Shown piece by piece: positions 41,923-49,743 of a stretch of DNA of 64,000 nt. Below the pieces are notes generated by a model, which ran no database searches, had not been told where the DNA came from, and saw only the letters and a program-made list of their open reading frames with translations. The stretch spans positions 1 to 64,000 of the IMG/VR virus record IMGVR_UViG_3300042691_019533, one strand, 5' to 3'. Every line of letters begins with the position of its first letter. Positions within the stretch are counted from its first letter, which is position 1. The DNA is from a virus. The position numbers and the translations under genes are program-made.

Positions 41923-42813
41923 GTGCATAGTAAAGCATATCATATTTTTACACATAAAGATTTAGACGGGGCGGTTAGTTTATTAACTTTTATCTGGTCG
42001 CATCCAGATAGTATTATTTCGTATGAAGAAATAACAAATCTGGAATTAAATAAGATAAAAGATTTTATTAAAAAAACTATTAACCCTCCTAATATATTAA
42101 TATTAGATTTATCTATACGAGAAGAATTTATAAACGATTTAGATCATAGTTTCGTATCTATAATAGATCATCACGAAAGATCAATTCCATTAGCTAATAA
42201 ATTTAAAAAAGCTAAAGTGTTTTTTAAAAATTTAACTTCTAATTCTTTATTAGTTAGAAAATTATATCAAAATTCTTCTCCAGAATTAACTGAAAACCAA
42301 AAAAAATTAATTTTATATGCGGATGATTATGATTGTTTAAGATTAAAATATGAACAATCTTTTGATTTAAATATTATTTTTTGGAATGAATTTAAAAACG
42401 ATTTTTCAAATTTTATTAAAAAATATAAAAATGGATTTTTTGATTTCGAAGAAAAACAAAAAAGAATAATTTCAGAAATTAAACAAAAAATAAAAAAAGA
42501 AGTTAATAATTTAAAAATTTTTAAAGGTGAAATAAAAATAAATTCCGAGTATAAAAAAGCTTTGGCTATTTCCATAGAAAACTCAAATCCTTTACTGGTT
42601 GATTATTTAATATATAAATATGATTATGAGTTATTTATAATCATAAATACTAAAAATGAAAAGGTAAAAATAAGACAAAAAATAACAGATACCCCAATAG
42701 ATTTAAAAAACTTTTGTGAAAAATATTGTGATGGTAACGCAACAACATTTTTAGGTGTAGGAAAACTAACACCATTATTTTTAGAATTGACTAAAAACTT
42801 TACTCCATTATGA
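41923..42813 (+). CDS. DHH-family phosphoesterase
   Basis: A 296-residue protein (GTG start at 41923, with an alternative TTG at 41920). DHH motifs: FTHKDLDGAVSLL (about residues 9-21, the D-x-D metal site), LDLSIREEF (about 61) and SIIDHHERSIPLA (about 79-91, the DHH signature). The C-terminal half ends in CDGNATTFLGVGKLTPLFLE, corresponding to a shortened DHHA1-like nucleic-acid binding end. It could be a nanoRNase or oligonucleotide/cyclic dinucleotide phosphodiesterase. It lies between helicase and gp32, suggesting a nucleic-acid job. Confidence 0.82.
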   Translation: MHSKAYHIFTHKDLDGAVSLLTFIWSHPDSIISYEEITNLELNKIKDFIKKTINPPNILILDLSIREEFINDLDHSFVSIIDHHERSIPLANKFKKAKVFFKNLTSNSLLVRKLYQNSSPELTENQKKLILYADDYDCLRLKYEQSFDLNIIFWNEFKNDFSNFIKKYKNGFFDFEEKQKRIISEIKQKIKKEVNNLKIFKGEIKINSEYKKALAISIENSNPLLVDYLIYKYDYELFIIINTKNEKVKIRQKITDTPIDLKNFCEKYCDGNATTFLGVGKLTPLFLELTKNFTPL

Positions 42814-43136
42814 TAATAACATCTTCACAACAATTAGAAGAACTTTATAATCCGTCCGAAAAAATAAATATGGATGAATTTGAAGAATTAACACTTAAAG
42901 TTGGATCTTTTATATGCATTTCAAAAAGAAAAAAAATTAATTTTTTAAATCTATTAAAATTGATAATAGACGACAAAAAAACTCAAAAAATTTATTTCTC
43001 AATATTAGGAGAAAATAATTTACATTTAGTTTTGAAAGCGTATTTAAATTCTACTCCAAATTGTTATAAAAAAATATTCAGATCTAAAATGAATAAAAAT
43101 GCAAAATATAACAGAACACCAAAAGAAAATATATAA
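42810..43136 (+). CDS. Hypothetical protein between helicase and gp32
   Basis: A 108-residue protein starting in an ATGA overlap with the DHH gene. It has an acidic amino end (YNPSEKINMDEFEELTLKVG) followed by a basic Lys-rich helix (ISKRKKINFLNLLKLIIDDK) and a basic tail (RSKMNKNAKYNRTPKENI). Basic residues would suit nucleic-acid binding. It is coupled to the next gene by a 38-base overlap. No family was recognised. Confidence 0.6.
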   Translation: MIITSSQQLEELYNPSEKINMDEFEELTLKVGSFICISKRKKINFLNLLKLIIDDKKTQKIYFSILGENNLHLVLKAYLNSTPNCYKKIFRSKMNKNAKYNRTPKENI

Positions 43137-43755
43137 CATATATTTAAAAAACTCTAGACAAGGGAAACCATACAAATATAGAAAAGATTTTGATGAAATA
43201 TCAGAGTATGTAAGTTTAAATTTAAAAAAATTAGATACTTTTTTTTCTAAATTTAAAAATATTAAGATAGAAGATTTTTTCGAATCTCCTAATTTAATAT
43301 ATGATAATCAACCATATCCAAAATTAGATTATTTCAATACTAGATCTGCTATAAGAGCTTATTCTATAAGTAGTAAACAAAAAGAAGATCAAAATCCAGA
43401 AAAACAATTTGATGATATTAAACAAAGTTTTTTGTTTATAATGAAATTTTGTTTACATCAAAAAATTGAAGTCGAAAATTATATAAATTATAAAACCGGA
43501 TTAGTATATAGCTGGATGAATCACTATAGAGAAAGACAAATAAACATATATAGTTTAATGGAATTTTCTAATCTAATTAAAACTATAGACGAAACTCAAA
43601 TAGATATTCTGGATATGTTTTCTAGTGACTTATCAAATAAAATAATAAAATTTAAAACTAGATATAATTCATCTCCTAAAACTATAGAGTTTGTTAAAAG
43701 GGGAACAGAGAAAATAAAAGATTACGTAAAAAAAGAGTTGCAAAAAAACAAATAA
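43099..43755 (+). CDS. Conserved-looking phage protein, possible helicase-loader analogue
   Basis: A 218-residue mainly helical protein: EHQKKIYNIYLKNSRQGKPY near the start, DTFFSKFKNIKIEDFFESPN (about residue 46), PYPKLDYFNTRSAIRAYSI and a FLFIMKFCLHQK helix. Position between helicase gp41 and gp32 is where T4 places helicase-loader gp59 (gp59 sits next to gp32), so a loading role is a plausible guess; I do not see a clear gp59 signature. The amino part overlaps the preceding gene by 38 bases. Confidence 0.62.
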   Translation: MQNITEHQKKIYNIYLKNSRQGKPYKYRKDFDEISEYVSLNLKKLDTFFSKFKNIKIEDFFESPNLIYDNQPYPKLDYFNTRSAIRAYSISSKQKEDQNPEKQFDDIKQSFLFIMKFCLHQKIEVENYINYKTGLVYSWMNHYRERQINIYSLMEFSNLIKTIDETQIDILDMFSSDLSNKIIKFKTRYNSSPKTIEFVKRGTEKIKDYVKKELQKNK

Positions 43756-43765
43756 TTGATATCAT
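43738..43765 (+). promoter_or_regulatory. Sigma70-type promoter for gp32
   Basis: TTGCAA (43738-43743), a 16-bp spacer and TATCAT (43760-43765) preceded by TGa (extended -10). Ten bases lie before the ATG at 43776. The -10 sequence and spacer are the same as for uvsX. Confidence 0.6.
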
Positions 43766-43775
43766 TAATTTCGAT

Positions 43776-44621
43776 ATGAGTAAATACACATCAACATTGT
43801 TCGAATCCTTGAAGGATTCGTTAAGCGCAAAAACAAACACGGAATCATCTTTTAAGGATTTCTTAAAATGTGAACCAGATAAAACATACGTAGTTCGACT
43901 ACTTCCAAACCTAGAGGATAATTCAAAAACTAGATTTCATTATTGGCAGCATATTTTCGACAGCTGTGTAAGCGGGAAGAAAATTTCTATCCTCTGTCCA
44001 AATACATATGGAGAAAAATGCCCAATTGATGAATATAGATCCAAGGTTTGGGCTTCCAAGAATCAAGCATTAATTGAACAATCGAAACCACTAAGGAAGA
44101 CTGAGAAATGGCTTTATAACGTTTACGTAATAAGCGATCCTACAAATCCAGAAAATAACGGAAAGGTTAAGATTTTGAATTCAGGAACACAGCTACAGAA
44201 AATAATTCAAAGTGCAATCGACGGAGACGATAGTCAAGAGTTTGGATTTAGAATTTTTGATTTATCTGAAAATGGTTGCAATTTAAGAGTTAAAGTTGAG
44301 AAGAATGAAGGTGGATATCCAACTTATGTAAGCTCTAGATTCATGTCTCCTTCAAAGATCGAAGGACTCGATGACGTAGATTCTATTTATGAATCCGTAA
44401 AACCACTAGATTCTTTCTTTCAGAGAAAGACATATGATGAGATTAAAAAACTCATGGATTTACACTTCTTCGGTAAAGAAGAATCAGAATCTACATCTTC
44501 TGTCATCGAAGAAGTCGAAGAAGACGAAGAACAGAATATCACCAAGTCATCTTCTGACGTTGAAGATAATAATCTATCAGATGAAGATCAAAGAATGCAA
44601 GATATTCTAAAAGATCTATAA
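43776..44621 (+). CDS. 32: Single-stranded DNA-binding protein, T4 gp32-like
   Basis: A 281-residue protein that coats single-stranded DNA and coordinates replication and recombination. The core has CEPDKTYVVRLLPN, then a Tyr/Trp-rich segment HYWQHIFDSCVSG and zinc-type residues C64, C74 and C82 with a nearby His (SILCPNTYGEKCPIDEY), matching the zinc-binding DNA-binding domain of gp32. The C-terminus is a long acidic, disordered tail (EEVEEDEEQN, DEDQRMQDILKDL) used for partner contacts. Codons are noticeably richer in G and C than in neighbours, as expected for a highly expressed gene. A 9-bp hairpin lies at codons 9-15. Confidence 0.9.
   Translation: MSKYTSTLFESLKDSLSAKTNTESSFKDFLKCEPDKTYVVRLLPNLEDNSKTRFHYWQHIFDSCVSGKKISILCPNTYGEKCPIDEYRSKVWASKNQALIEQSKPLRKTEKWLYNVYVISDPTNPENNGKVKILNSGTQLQKIIQSAIDGDDSQEFGFRIFDLSENGCNLRVKVEKNEGGYPTYVSSRFMSPSKIEGLDDVDSIYESVKPLDSFFQRKTYDEIKKLMDLHFFGKEESESTSSVIEEVEEDEEQNITKSSSDVEDNNLSDEDQRMQDILKDL
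43802..43820 (+). promoter_or_regulatory. Hairpin in the 5' coding region of gp32
   Basis: CGAATCCTT and AAGGATTCG flank a single G (43802-43820), a 9-bp inverted repeat that would fold as a 7-bp stem with a five-base loop, 26 bases after the start codon. In T4, gp32 controls its own translation through leader structures. A role here is inference. Confidence 0.5.
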
Positions 44622-44624
44622 TAT

Positions 44625-45026
44625 ATGACTGAATCACAAGAAGACGCTTTGCAAGCAGCAATGCTTGCAAAGTTCGTCGGCTCAAGCCTCAATCAAATAG
44701 ACTCTTTATCAATAGATAGAAGATCTGTACCAGCAAATAGATTAAACGTTAATGATTTTGTATCTAAAGTAACAAATTCTAATCCAAATCAAAATAGAAA
44801 TAACGTATATAATCAACATCAAGCTAATAGCTCTGGATTTGCTGCTCCGCCACCGGAAGAAGTAATTCAAAGATTGATACCTGATCCGATTCCTAGATCA
44901 TATTCTGATAATCAGCCGCAGATATCTAATCCGAATACAGTTCAAAATTCAGAAAAAATAGAAAATATTTTAGAAAATATTAATAAAAATTTAGAGCTAT
45001 TAATTTCTCTCATAAAAAATGGATGA
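44625..45026 (+). CDS. Conserved-looking protein downstream of gp32
   Basis: A 133-residue protein: helical start MTESQEDALQAAMLAKFVGS, a SLSIDRRSVPANRLNVNDFV segment, a Pro/Gln/Asn-rich disordered middle (about residues 45-100) and a C-terminal helix KIENILENINKNLELLISLI. It begins three bases after gp32 and its end overlaps the clamp gene by eight bases. Possibly a virion or replication adaptor; no named family. Confidence 0.6.
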   Translation: MTESQEDALQAAMLAKFVGSSLNQIDSLSIDRRSVPANRLNVNDFVSKVTNSNPNQNRNNVYNQHQANSSGFAAPPPEEVIQRLIPDPIPRSYSDNQPQISNPNTVQNSEKIENILENINKNLELLISLIKNG

Positions 45027-45774
45027 CATTATTATACCCATTCCAAAAACATCATTAGAAAAGTTTTTAAAACCTATAAATAGAGCCTCAGACTCTTGTG
45101 TATTGAAAACTTATAAAAATTCAATGTATACAGTATGCACATCAGACGATAAATCTGTTATATTGTATGCATCATGTGATTTACCAGTAGAGATTTCAGA
45201 TTTAAAACTTAATATAATTAGTATTAAAAAGTTTCTAACTGGTTTAGAATGTTTGGGTGATAATGGAGAATTTTCAATAGTTTTAAATAAAAACCATCTA
45301 AGATGCCAGAGTAAAAGCGATTTAGAAACAGAAAATATATTTTTTAAATATCATTTAGTTGATGATGGGATTATCACAGAATCAAGTGTTAACGTAGATG
45401 CTATTAAAAAATTAAATTTTGATACTGAGTTTGAAATACCAATACCCAAATTAAAACAAATAATGTCAGCATATTCATTTTCTACTGATGTTTCTAAAAT
45501 ATATTTTTATAGTAAAAATAATAGTATCTATGTAGATATAGATGATAAAACGATGAGTAACGTAGATAATATGACATTTTCAATTAATGATAAGTTTATA
45601 GGTGATCTTTTACATAAACCTATAGCTATTAAAATAGAAGTTTTTAAAAATTTAATATCTAGTAAACTCCCAGTTAAAGTAAAAATAAATAATTCTCATC
45701 AAGTTTTTGTTTTTCAGACTAAAGAACATCAAGACGTAGAAATAAAATATATAGTTTCCGCACTTGTTAAATAG
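45019..45774 (+). CDS. 45: Sliding clamp, T4 gp45-like
   Basis: A 251-residue processivity clamp. The strand-rich pattern fits a PCNA-type clamp: LEKFLKPINRASDSCVLKTY at the start, CTSDDKSVILYASCDLP, LNIISIKKFLTGLECLG (residues about 64-80), FSIVLNKNHLRCQSKSD, then in the second half FEIPIPKLKQIMSAYSFSTD, VSKIYFYSKNNSIYVDIDD and a closing IKYIVSALVK. The closing region matches the C-terminal strands of gp45-like clamps. It is the partner of the polymerase and of the gp62-like subunit at 10342. The gp44 loader ATPase is not in the window. Confidence 0.8.
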   Translation: MDDIIIPIPKTSLEKFLKPINRASDSCVLKTYKNSMYTVCTSDDKSVILYASCDLPVEISDLKLNIISIKKFLTGLECLGDNGEFSIVLNKNHLRCQSKSDLETENIFFKYHLVDDGIITESSVNVDAIKKLNFDTEFEIPIPKLKQIMSAYSFSTDVSKIYFYSKNNSIYVDIDDKTMSNVDNMTFSINDKFIGDLLHKPIAIKIEVFKNLISSKLPVKVKINNSHQVFVFQTKEHQDVEIKYIVSALVK

Positions 45775-45797
45775 AATATAAAATATAAATTAATTAT

Positions 45798-46118
45798 ATG
45801 GGTATTAATAAAATCACATCACTAAGTTATTTCATTAAACGTCTAAGGGATTCTGGATACGTAACTGATAAGTTATATTCGGATTATTCCAATTCGGATG
45901 CTAGATCATGGACCGTAATAGTAGATCCTAAAGGACTTTCTGTGTTTATAACATGTTTTAATAATCATAATTTTTTTGGAGAAGAATATTTTGCCATATA
46001 TGATGGTGGACAATATATCCCAGACAATTTTAAACTAAAAACAAGTTCTATAGAAGTTGTAGTTGAATATCTTTCAAAATTTAACATAAATAATAAATCT
46101 CCATCATATTCTAAATAA
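45798..46118 (+). CDS. Conserved-looking hypothetical protein
   Basis: A 106-residue protein: MGINKITSLSYFIKRLRDSG and YVTDKLYSDYSNSDARSWTV, then VIVDPKGLSVFITCFNNHNF and EYFAIYDGGQYIPDNFKLKT. The balanced strand/helix composition suggests a single compact domain. Similar short proteins occur in T4-like phages of marine bacteria, as I recall, without known function. It lies in a row after the clamp with a 23-base gap. Confidence 0.6.
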   Translation: MGINKITSLSYFIKRLRDSGYVTDKLYSDYSNSDARSWTVIVDPKGLSVFITCFNNHNFFGEEYFAIYDGGQYIPDNFKLKTSSIEVVVEYLSKFNINNKSPSYSK

Positions 46119-46119
46119 A

Positions 46120-46509
46120 ATGGAACCAAAAAAACAAAAATATAAAAGTAAAAAACAAACTAATATAAATTCATTATCTGGAGACAATAAAAATGATATT
46201 ATTAGTGTTTCTACTATGATGGAAATACAACAAAAAGTTTTCGAAGAAATAGATAATTTAGAACTACAAAAAAGTTTATTAGATTGGGAAAAAAAACTTA
46301 AACAAAAACAAAAAATAGGAAAAAGAGATTTGTCAATACTAAAAGATACCATAAGTGAATATATGAATACATTTTTACTTTTTGGTTACAATTTAGATGA
46401 TGACAGAGTTATAATTCAAAAATTTGAAAATCCAAGAGATAGAGATGCTATGATGGAATTTTTAAAAAATATATTTATAAAACAACAAAGTGAAAATTTT
46501 TTAGATTAA
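46120..46509 (+). CDS. Coiled-coil protein, unknown
   Basis: A 129-residue protein with a basic start (MEPKKQKYKSKKQTN) and a helical Lys/Glu/Gln-rich middle (MMEIQQKVFEEIDNLELQKS, LLDWEKKLKQKQKIGKRDLS) that looks like a coiled coil. It ends with NPRDRDAMMEFLKNIFIKQQ and SENFLD, a weakly hydrophobic-acidic end of the type that binds sliding clamps. A late-transcription co-activator (gp33 analogue) is conceivable because it sits next to the clamp, but no sequence match supports it. Confidence 0.6.
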   Translation: MEPKKQKYKSKKQTNINSLSGDNKNDIISVSTMMEIQQKVFEEIDNLELQKSLLDWEKKLKQKQKIGKRDLSILKDTISEYMNTFLLFGYNLDDDRVIIQKFENPRDRDAMMEFLKNIFIKQQSENFLD

Positions 46510-46510
46510 T

Positions 46511-47572
46511 ATGGACATAGAAGAAATTTGCAAACAAAAAATATTTAATTCAACGGTATTTAAATCAAATAGTTCTAAACTTTTAGATCCCGATTTTGAT
46601 TTAAAGGGATTCGTTTGCGAAGTACTAAAAGTAGTAAACATACCAAATATAGATCCAGTTTTAAATGATCCGGAACCATTTTATACACCATCTCAAGATT
46701 TTTCAACATTATTAACTGTTGGTGATCCTAGAATGCCTTTAGGATTAGTGTTATCTGCATCATATATAAATTTCTTACCTAGAAATATAGTTAAAGTTGA
46801 AGCTATTAAATTAGGAGGAACTCAGATAATAGAAGGTATTATTTGTAATAGTGATGGAATACCAGTTAAAGAAACGACTTTAGATTCTTTTGCTGATAAA
46901 GATCCAAAACAAAAAGAAATATACGTAAGAGGAATTTTAGAAAATCCGGATCTTAAAAAAATCTATCCTCAATATAATTTTTACGAATCTATATGTTTTG
47001 AACAACCCCCAATTACAATAGCACCTTTACTAAAAACAATAGATCAAATCGAAAATCTACCCCCGTTAAATATTATTGCACATAGCAAAGAATATAATGA
47101 TTTATTTTCATACTCATATCAAGTTGATATGTGCTCAAAACCACTAGATTTTAATACTATATTAGATATAGAATCAACAGCACAAGAATATCAAAATTTT
47201 ACAAATGAAATGTTATCTTTTGGTAAAAAACAAAATACATTATATTTTATAGAGTTCTTAAAAAGATTTTTTATAACAAGAGGTTGGAAAATATATTTAA
47301 ATAAATTTGAAGTTCCTCCGGTATTTTTTATAGTTGCATCTAAAAACAATTCAAAAATTTATTTAAAATATTGGTATGATCAACTTGATAATATATCTGT
47401 GTTATTAGGAATTGATACTATAACTTCAAATATTTCTAAAACTGGAATATCAATGGATGCTAAATTAGCAAGAACTGTGGTTGATCCATTACCAGATTAT
47501 AGAAAGATAATGAAAAGTTCGGAATTACAAGAAACATTCTATAAGTACGTTTTAGAAAATTATTTATTATAG
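46511..47572 (+). CDS. Hypothetical 353-residue protein
   Basis: Two bases after the preceding gene. Begins MDIEEICKQKIFNSTVF; contains LTVGDPRMPLGLVLSASYIN (about residue 68), LPRNIVKVEAIKLGGTQIIE, FFITRGWKIYLNKFEVPPVF (about 254) and a long helical C-terminus. No signal peptide, membrane segment or P-loop is visible. It ends the rightward replication block, 14 bases before the convergent spike gene. Function unknown; a virion-assembly role is possible because it borders hub genes. Confidence 0.55.
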   Translation: MDIEEICKQKIFNSTVFKSNSSKLLDPDFDLKGFVCEVLKVVNIPNIDPVLNDPEPFYTPSQDFSTLLTVGDPRMPLGLVLSASYINFLPRNIVKVEAIKLGGTQIIEGIICNSDGIPVKETTLDSFADKDPKQKEIYVRGILENPDLKKIYPQYNFYESICFEQPPITIAPLLKTIDQIENLPPLNIIAHSKEYNDLFSYSYQVDMCSKPLDFNTILDIESTAQEYQNFTNEMLSFGKKQNTLYFIEFLKRFFITRGWKIYLNKFEVPPVFFIVASKNNSKIYLKYWYDQLDNISVLLGIDTITSNISKTGISMDAKLARTVVDPLPDYRKIMKSSELQETFYKYVLENYLL

Positions 47573-47586
47573 TATCTTATAATAAA

Positions 47587-49710
47587 TTATTCGCATTCAA
47601 ATAAATTAAATGTAGGTTCTGGTATTAATTCTCCATCTGGAGTAAACTTAACTGGTGCGTCTACATAATCCTTATCACCAAAAGCATTATCAGAATTTAT
47701 ACCATATGATTGATTTCTTTTTATTCTAGCAGCTCTAATTCTAGATGCATTTCCGAATGGAGATCCTCCACCTCCACACGGTCCTAAATCTCCCAAGCTA
47801 GGATAGTTACCAGTTTGATTACCCATACCAGTAGCTCTAGCAGGAGTAGGAATAACGGAAGGTTCATCCCGTGAAGCCGTCGCCGCCGCAGCACTATCAT
47901 AACCAAGCATTCTAGGCATTATATAACTATGAGAATGTTGATCCCCCGGAGATCCATGATTATGAGTGTATGTATAAATCGGTATCATAGAAGGTGTTAC
48001 GAAAGCAGTACCATTTAATGAACTTATTCCTCCATAACTACATGTTCCAAATCCATAAACCGTAATTGGCATATATGTAGTATAATCATATATCATCGCA
48101 TATCCAGTCGGTAAAAAAGTATTATCAACAACTTGACTTATTTGTGCAGTTGAATATGTTTCTTCAGTAATAGTTTTAATAAAATCTGGACGCAATATTG
48201 CCAATAAAAGACTAACAACTGGAATTCTTTCTATATTTTTCCAAATTTTATCGAACACATCCATCGTAGTAGCATCCGGTTTTATTGGATTATTCCAATT
48301 TGATCCGGAATGTACATTATGTGGAGAACTAGATAATGTGGTTTGTGTATTTTCAATTGGTGTTATTAAATGATTACATTGAATACCCCCATCCATTACG
48401 ATTGAACCTTTAACTGCTAGATCTGCTTTTACGCTTAATTTTCCTCCAACCCAAACTCTATCAGATTCTAAACATATCGCATCACCATCTGCTTGCCTAG
48501 CTTCTATGACTACGTTTGCTCCGGATATTATAGTTTTATTTTTAGATGCCATCACTAATTCACCTTCAGTCGCATTAACTAAAGTTGTAGCTCCTACCAA
48601 TGCAGCTTTTCCAGATGTTTCTATAGTATAACCTCCAGACCCAACCGTTACATTATAACGCTGTCCTATATCCCAAGTTTTACTTCCGGCCAATAAAGTA
48701 GGAGGACTATATATAGCTCTTTTACATGCTCCAGCTGATGATGGAATTAAACACCAGTCTGGCTTCCCCTTTACTAATCCTGTAATTATAGGATTCTTTT
48801 CTCCAAAAGAAATTACTTTAGATTCGTTTCTAACTAATCCAATTTTTGTTATATAATCTGAAGAATAAGTTTTGATATGACTTTCTGCTGGTATTTGTTT
48901 TTGTAATTTTTCAATTTGTTTTTTATTTTTTTCGTATTCATCAGCAGCTGCTTTATTTCCTTGTTGTATTGCATAAAGAGGAGATGATATGGATCCATTT
49001 TTACAACCACTACATCCGCACGAACCTCCAGTTAATGCGGCTATTATTATATCATCAAGAAAAAACCCCAATACGGTTCGCAATACTGCTTGCGCCTTTT
49101 CCATTAAACTACCAAATGAAGAATTTGGTTTTATATTAAAAAGTGCATTTATATATTTAAACGCAGTATTAACCATTGTGGAAGCTCTATCTATGTCAAC
49201 TTTATTTGTTCCACAAACAGGGCATACAATTTTTTCATCATTCTTTGCGTTTTTTTCTATTTCTTCTACGCATTTATTATCTATCTGACTTGTTATTTTT
49301 TGTAATTTTTGAGCTGCTTCTACAGTTTTTTTATCGTGCGTTCCACTAATATAGTGATGAGATCCTCTTATAGTTTCATATTTGTCTCCGTAATAATAAT
49401 ATTGGGCGTCATTACCTACAAACTTATAATAATTAGCGGTAATATAATCAGATTTATCACTTGTTGTTTTGGATATTATTTTTCCTCCTCTAAAACTAAT
49501 AAAAGATTTATTTTTATCCTGTAACTGAATGAATGAAGTATCTTCAGGGATAAAAGATCCGAACTCGTCTTTCCTTACTTTATTACAAAATACTAAAGCT
49601 CCAGCTTCATTTCCTAATCTACTTTTTTCATATGACACATCTTGAGTTATTGTCGGTGGAACCAAACCTCCACTTAAATTTTGAAAAATACTAGTATCAA
49701 CTGCAATCAT
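47587..49710 (-). CDS. Baseplate spike-like protein with zinc-type Cys pairs
   Basis: A 707-residue protein just downstream of the gp5-like hub gene (33-base gap). A strand-rich amino part (about residues 1-120) precedes a helical insert with CPVCGTNK (about 163) and SCGCSGCKNG (about 232), two Cys pairs that could bind one zinc. Next comes a repeated beta segment, GGYTIETSGKAALVGATTLV and NKTIISGANVVIEARQADGD, typical of the beta-helix of a puncturing device, with GSIVMDGGIQCNHL. The C-terminal part has a His-rich YTYTHNHGSPGDQHSHSY and a Gly-rich stretch. It is probably the central spike or tip assembly; no exact T4 homologue was identified. Confidence 0.65.
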   Translation of the reverse strand: MIAVDTSIFQNLSGGLVPPTITQDVSYEKSRLGNEAGALVFCNKVRKDEFGSFIPEDTSFIQLQDKNKSFISFRGGKIISKTTSDKSDYITANYYKFVGNDAQYYYYGDKYETIRGSHHYISGTHDKKTVEAAQKLQKITSQIDNKCVEEIEKNAKNDEKIVCPVCGTNKVDIDRASTMVNTAFKYINALFNIKPNSSFGSLMEKAQAVLRTVLGFFLDDIIIAALTGGSCGCSGCKNGSISSPLYAIQQGNKAAADEYEKNKKQIEKLQKQIPAESHIKTYSSDYITKIGLVRNESKVISFGEKNPIITGLVKGKPDWCLIPSSAGACKRAIYSPPTLLAGSKTWDIGQRYNVTVGSGGYTIETSGKAALVGATTLVNATEGELVMASKNKTIISGANVVIEARQADGDAICLESDRVWVGGKLSVKADLAVKGSIVMDGGIQCNHLITPIENTQTTLSSSPHNVHSGSNWNNPIKPDATTMDVFDKIWKNIERIPVVSLLLAILRPDFIKTITEETYSTAQISQVVDNTFLPTGYAMIYDYTTYMPITVYGFGTCSYGGISSLNGTAFVTPSMIPIYTYTHNHGSPGDQHSHSYIMPRMLGYDSAAAATASRDEPSVIPTPARATGMGNQTGNYPSLGDLGPCGGGGSPFGNASRIRAARIKRNQSYGINSDNAFGDKDYVDAPVKFTPDGELIPEPTFNLFECE

Positions 49711-49743
49711 AATATATATTTAGTTTTTATATAAAAAATACAA

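Noticed and set aside
48989-49524. Two plus-strand frames opposite the spike gene
   Set aside because: No motif, no promoter, and they lie wholly within a well-supported leftward gene.
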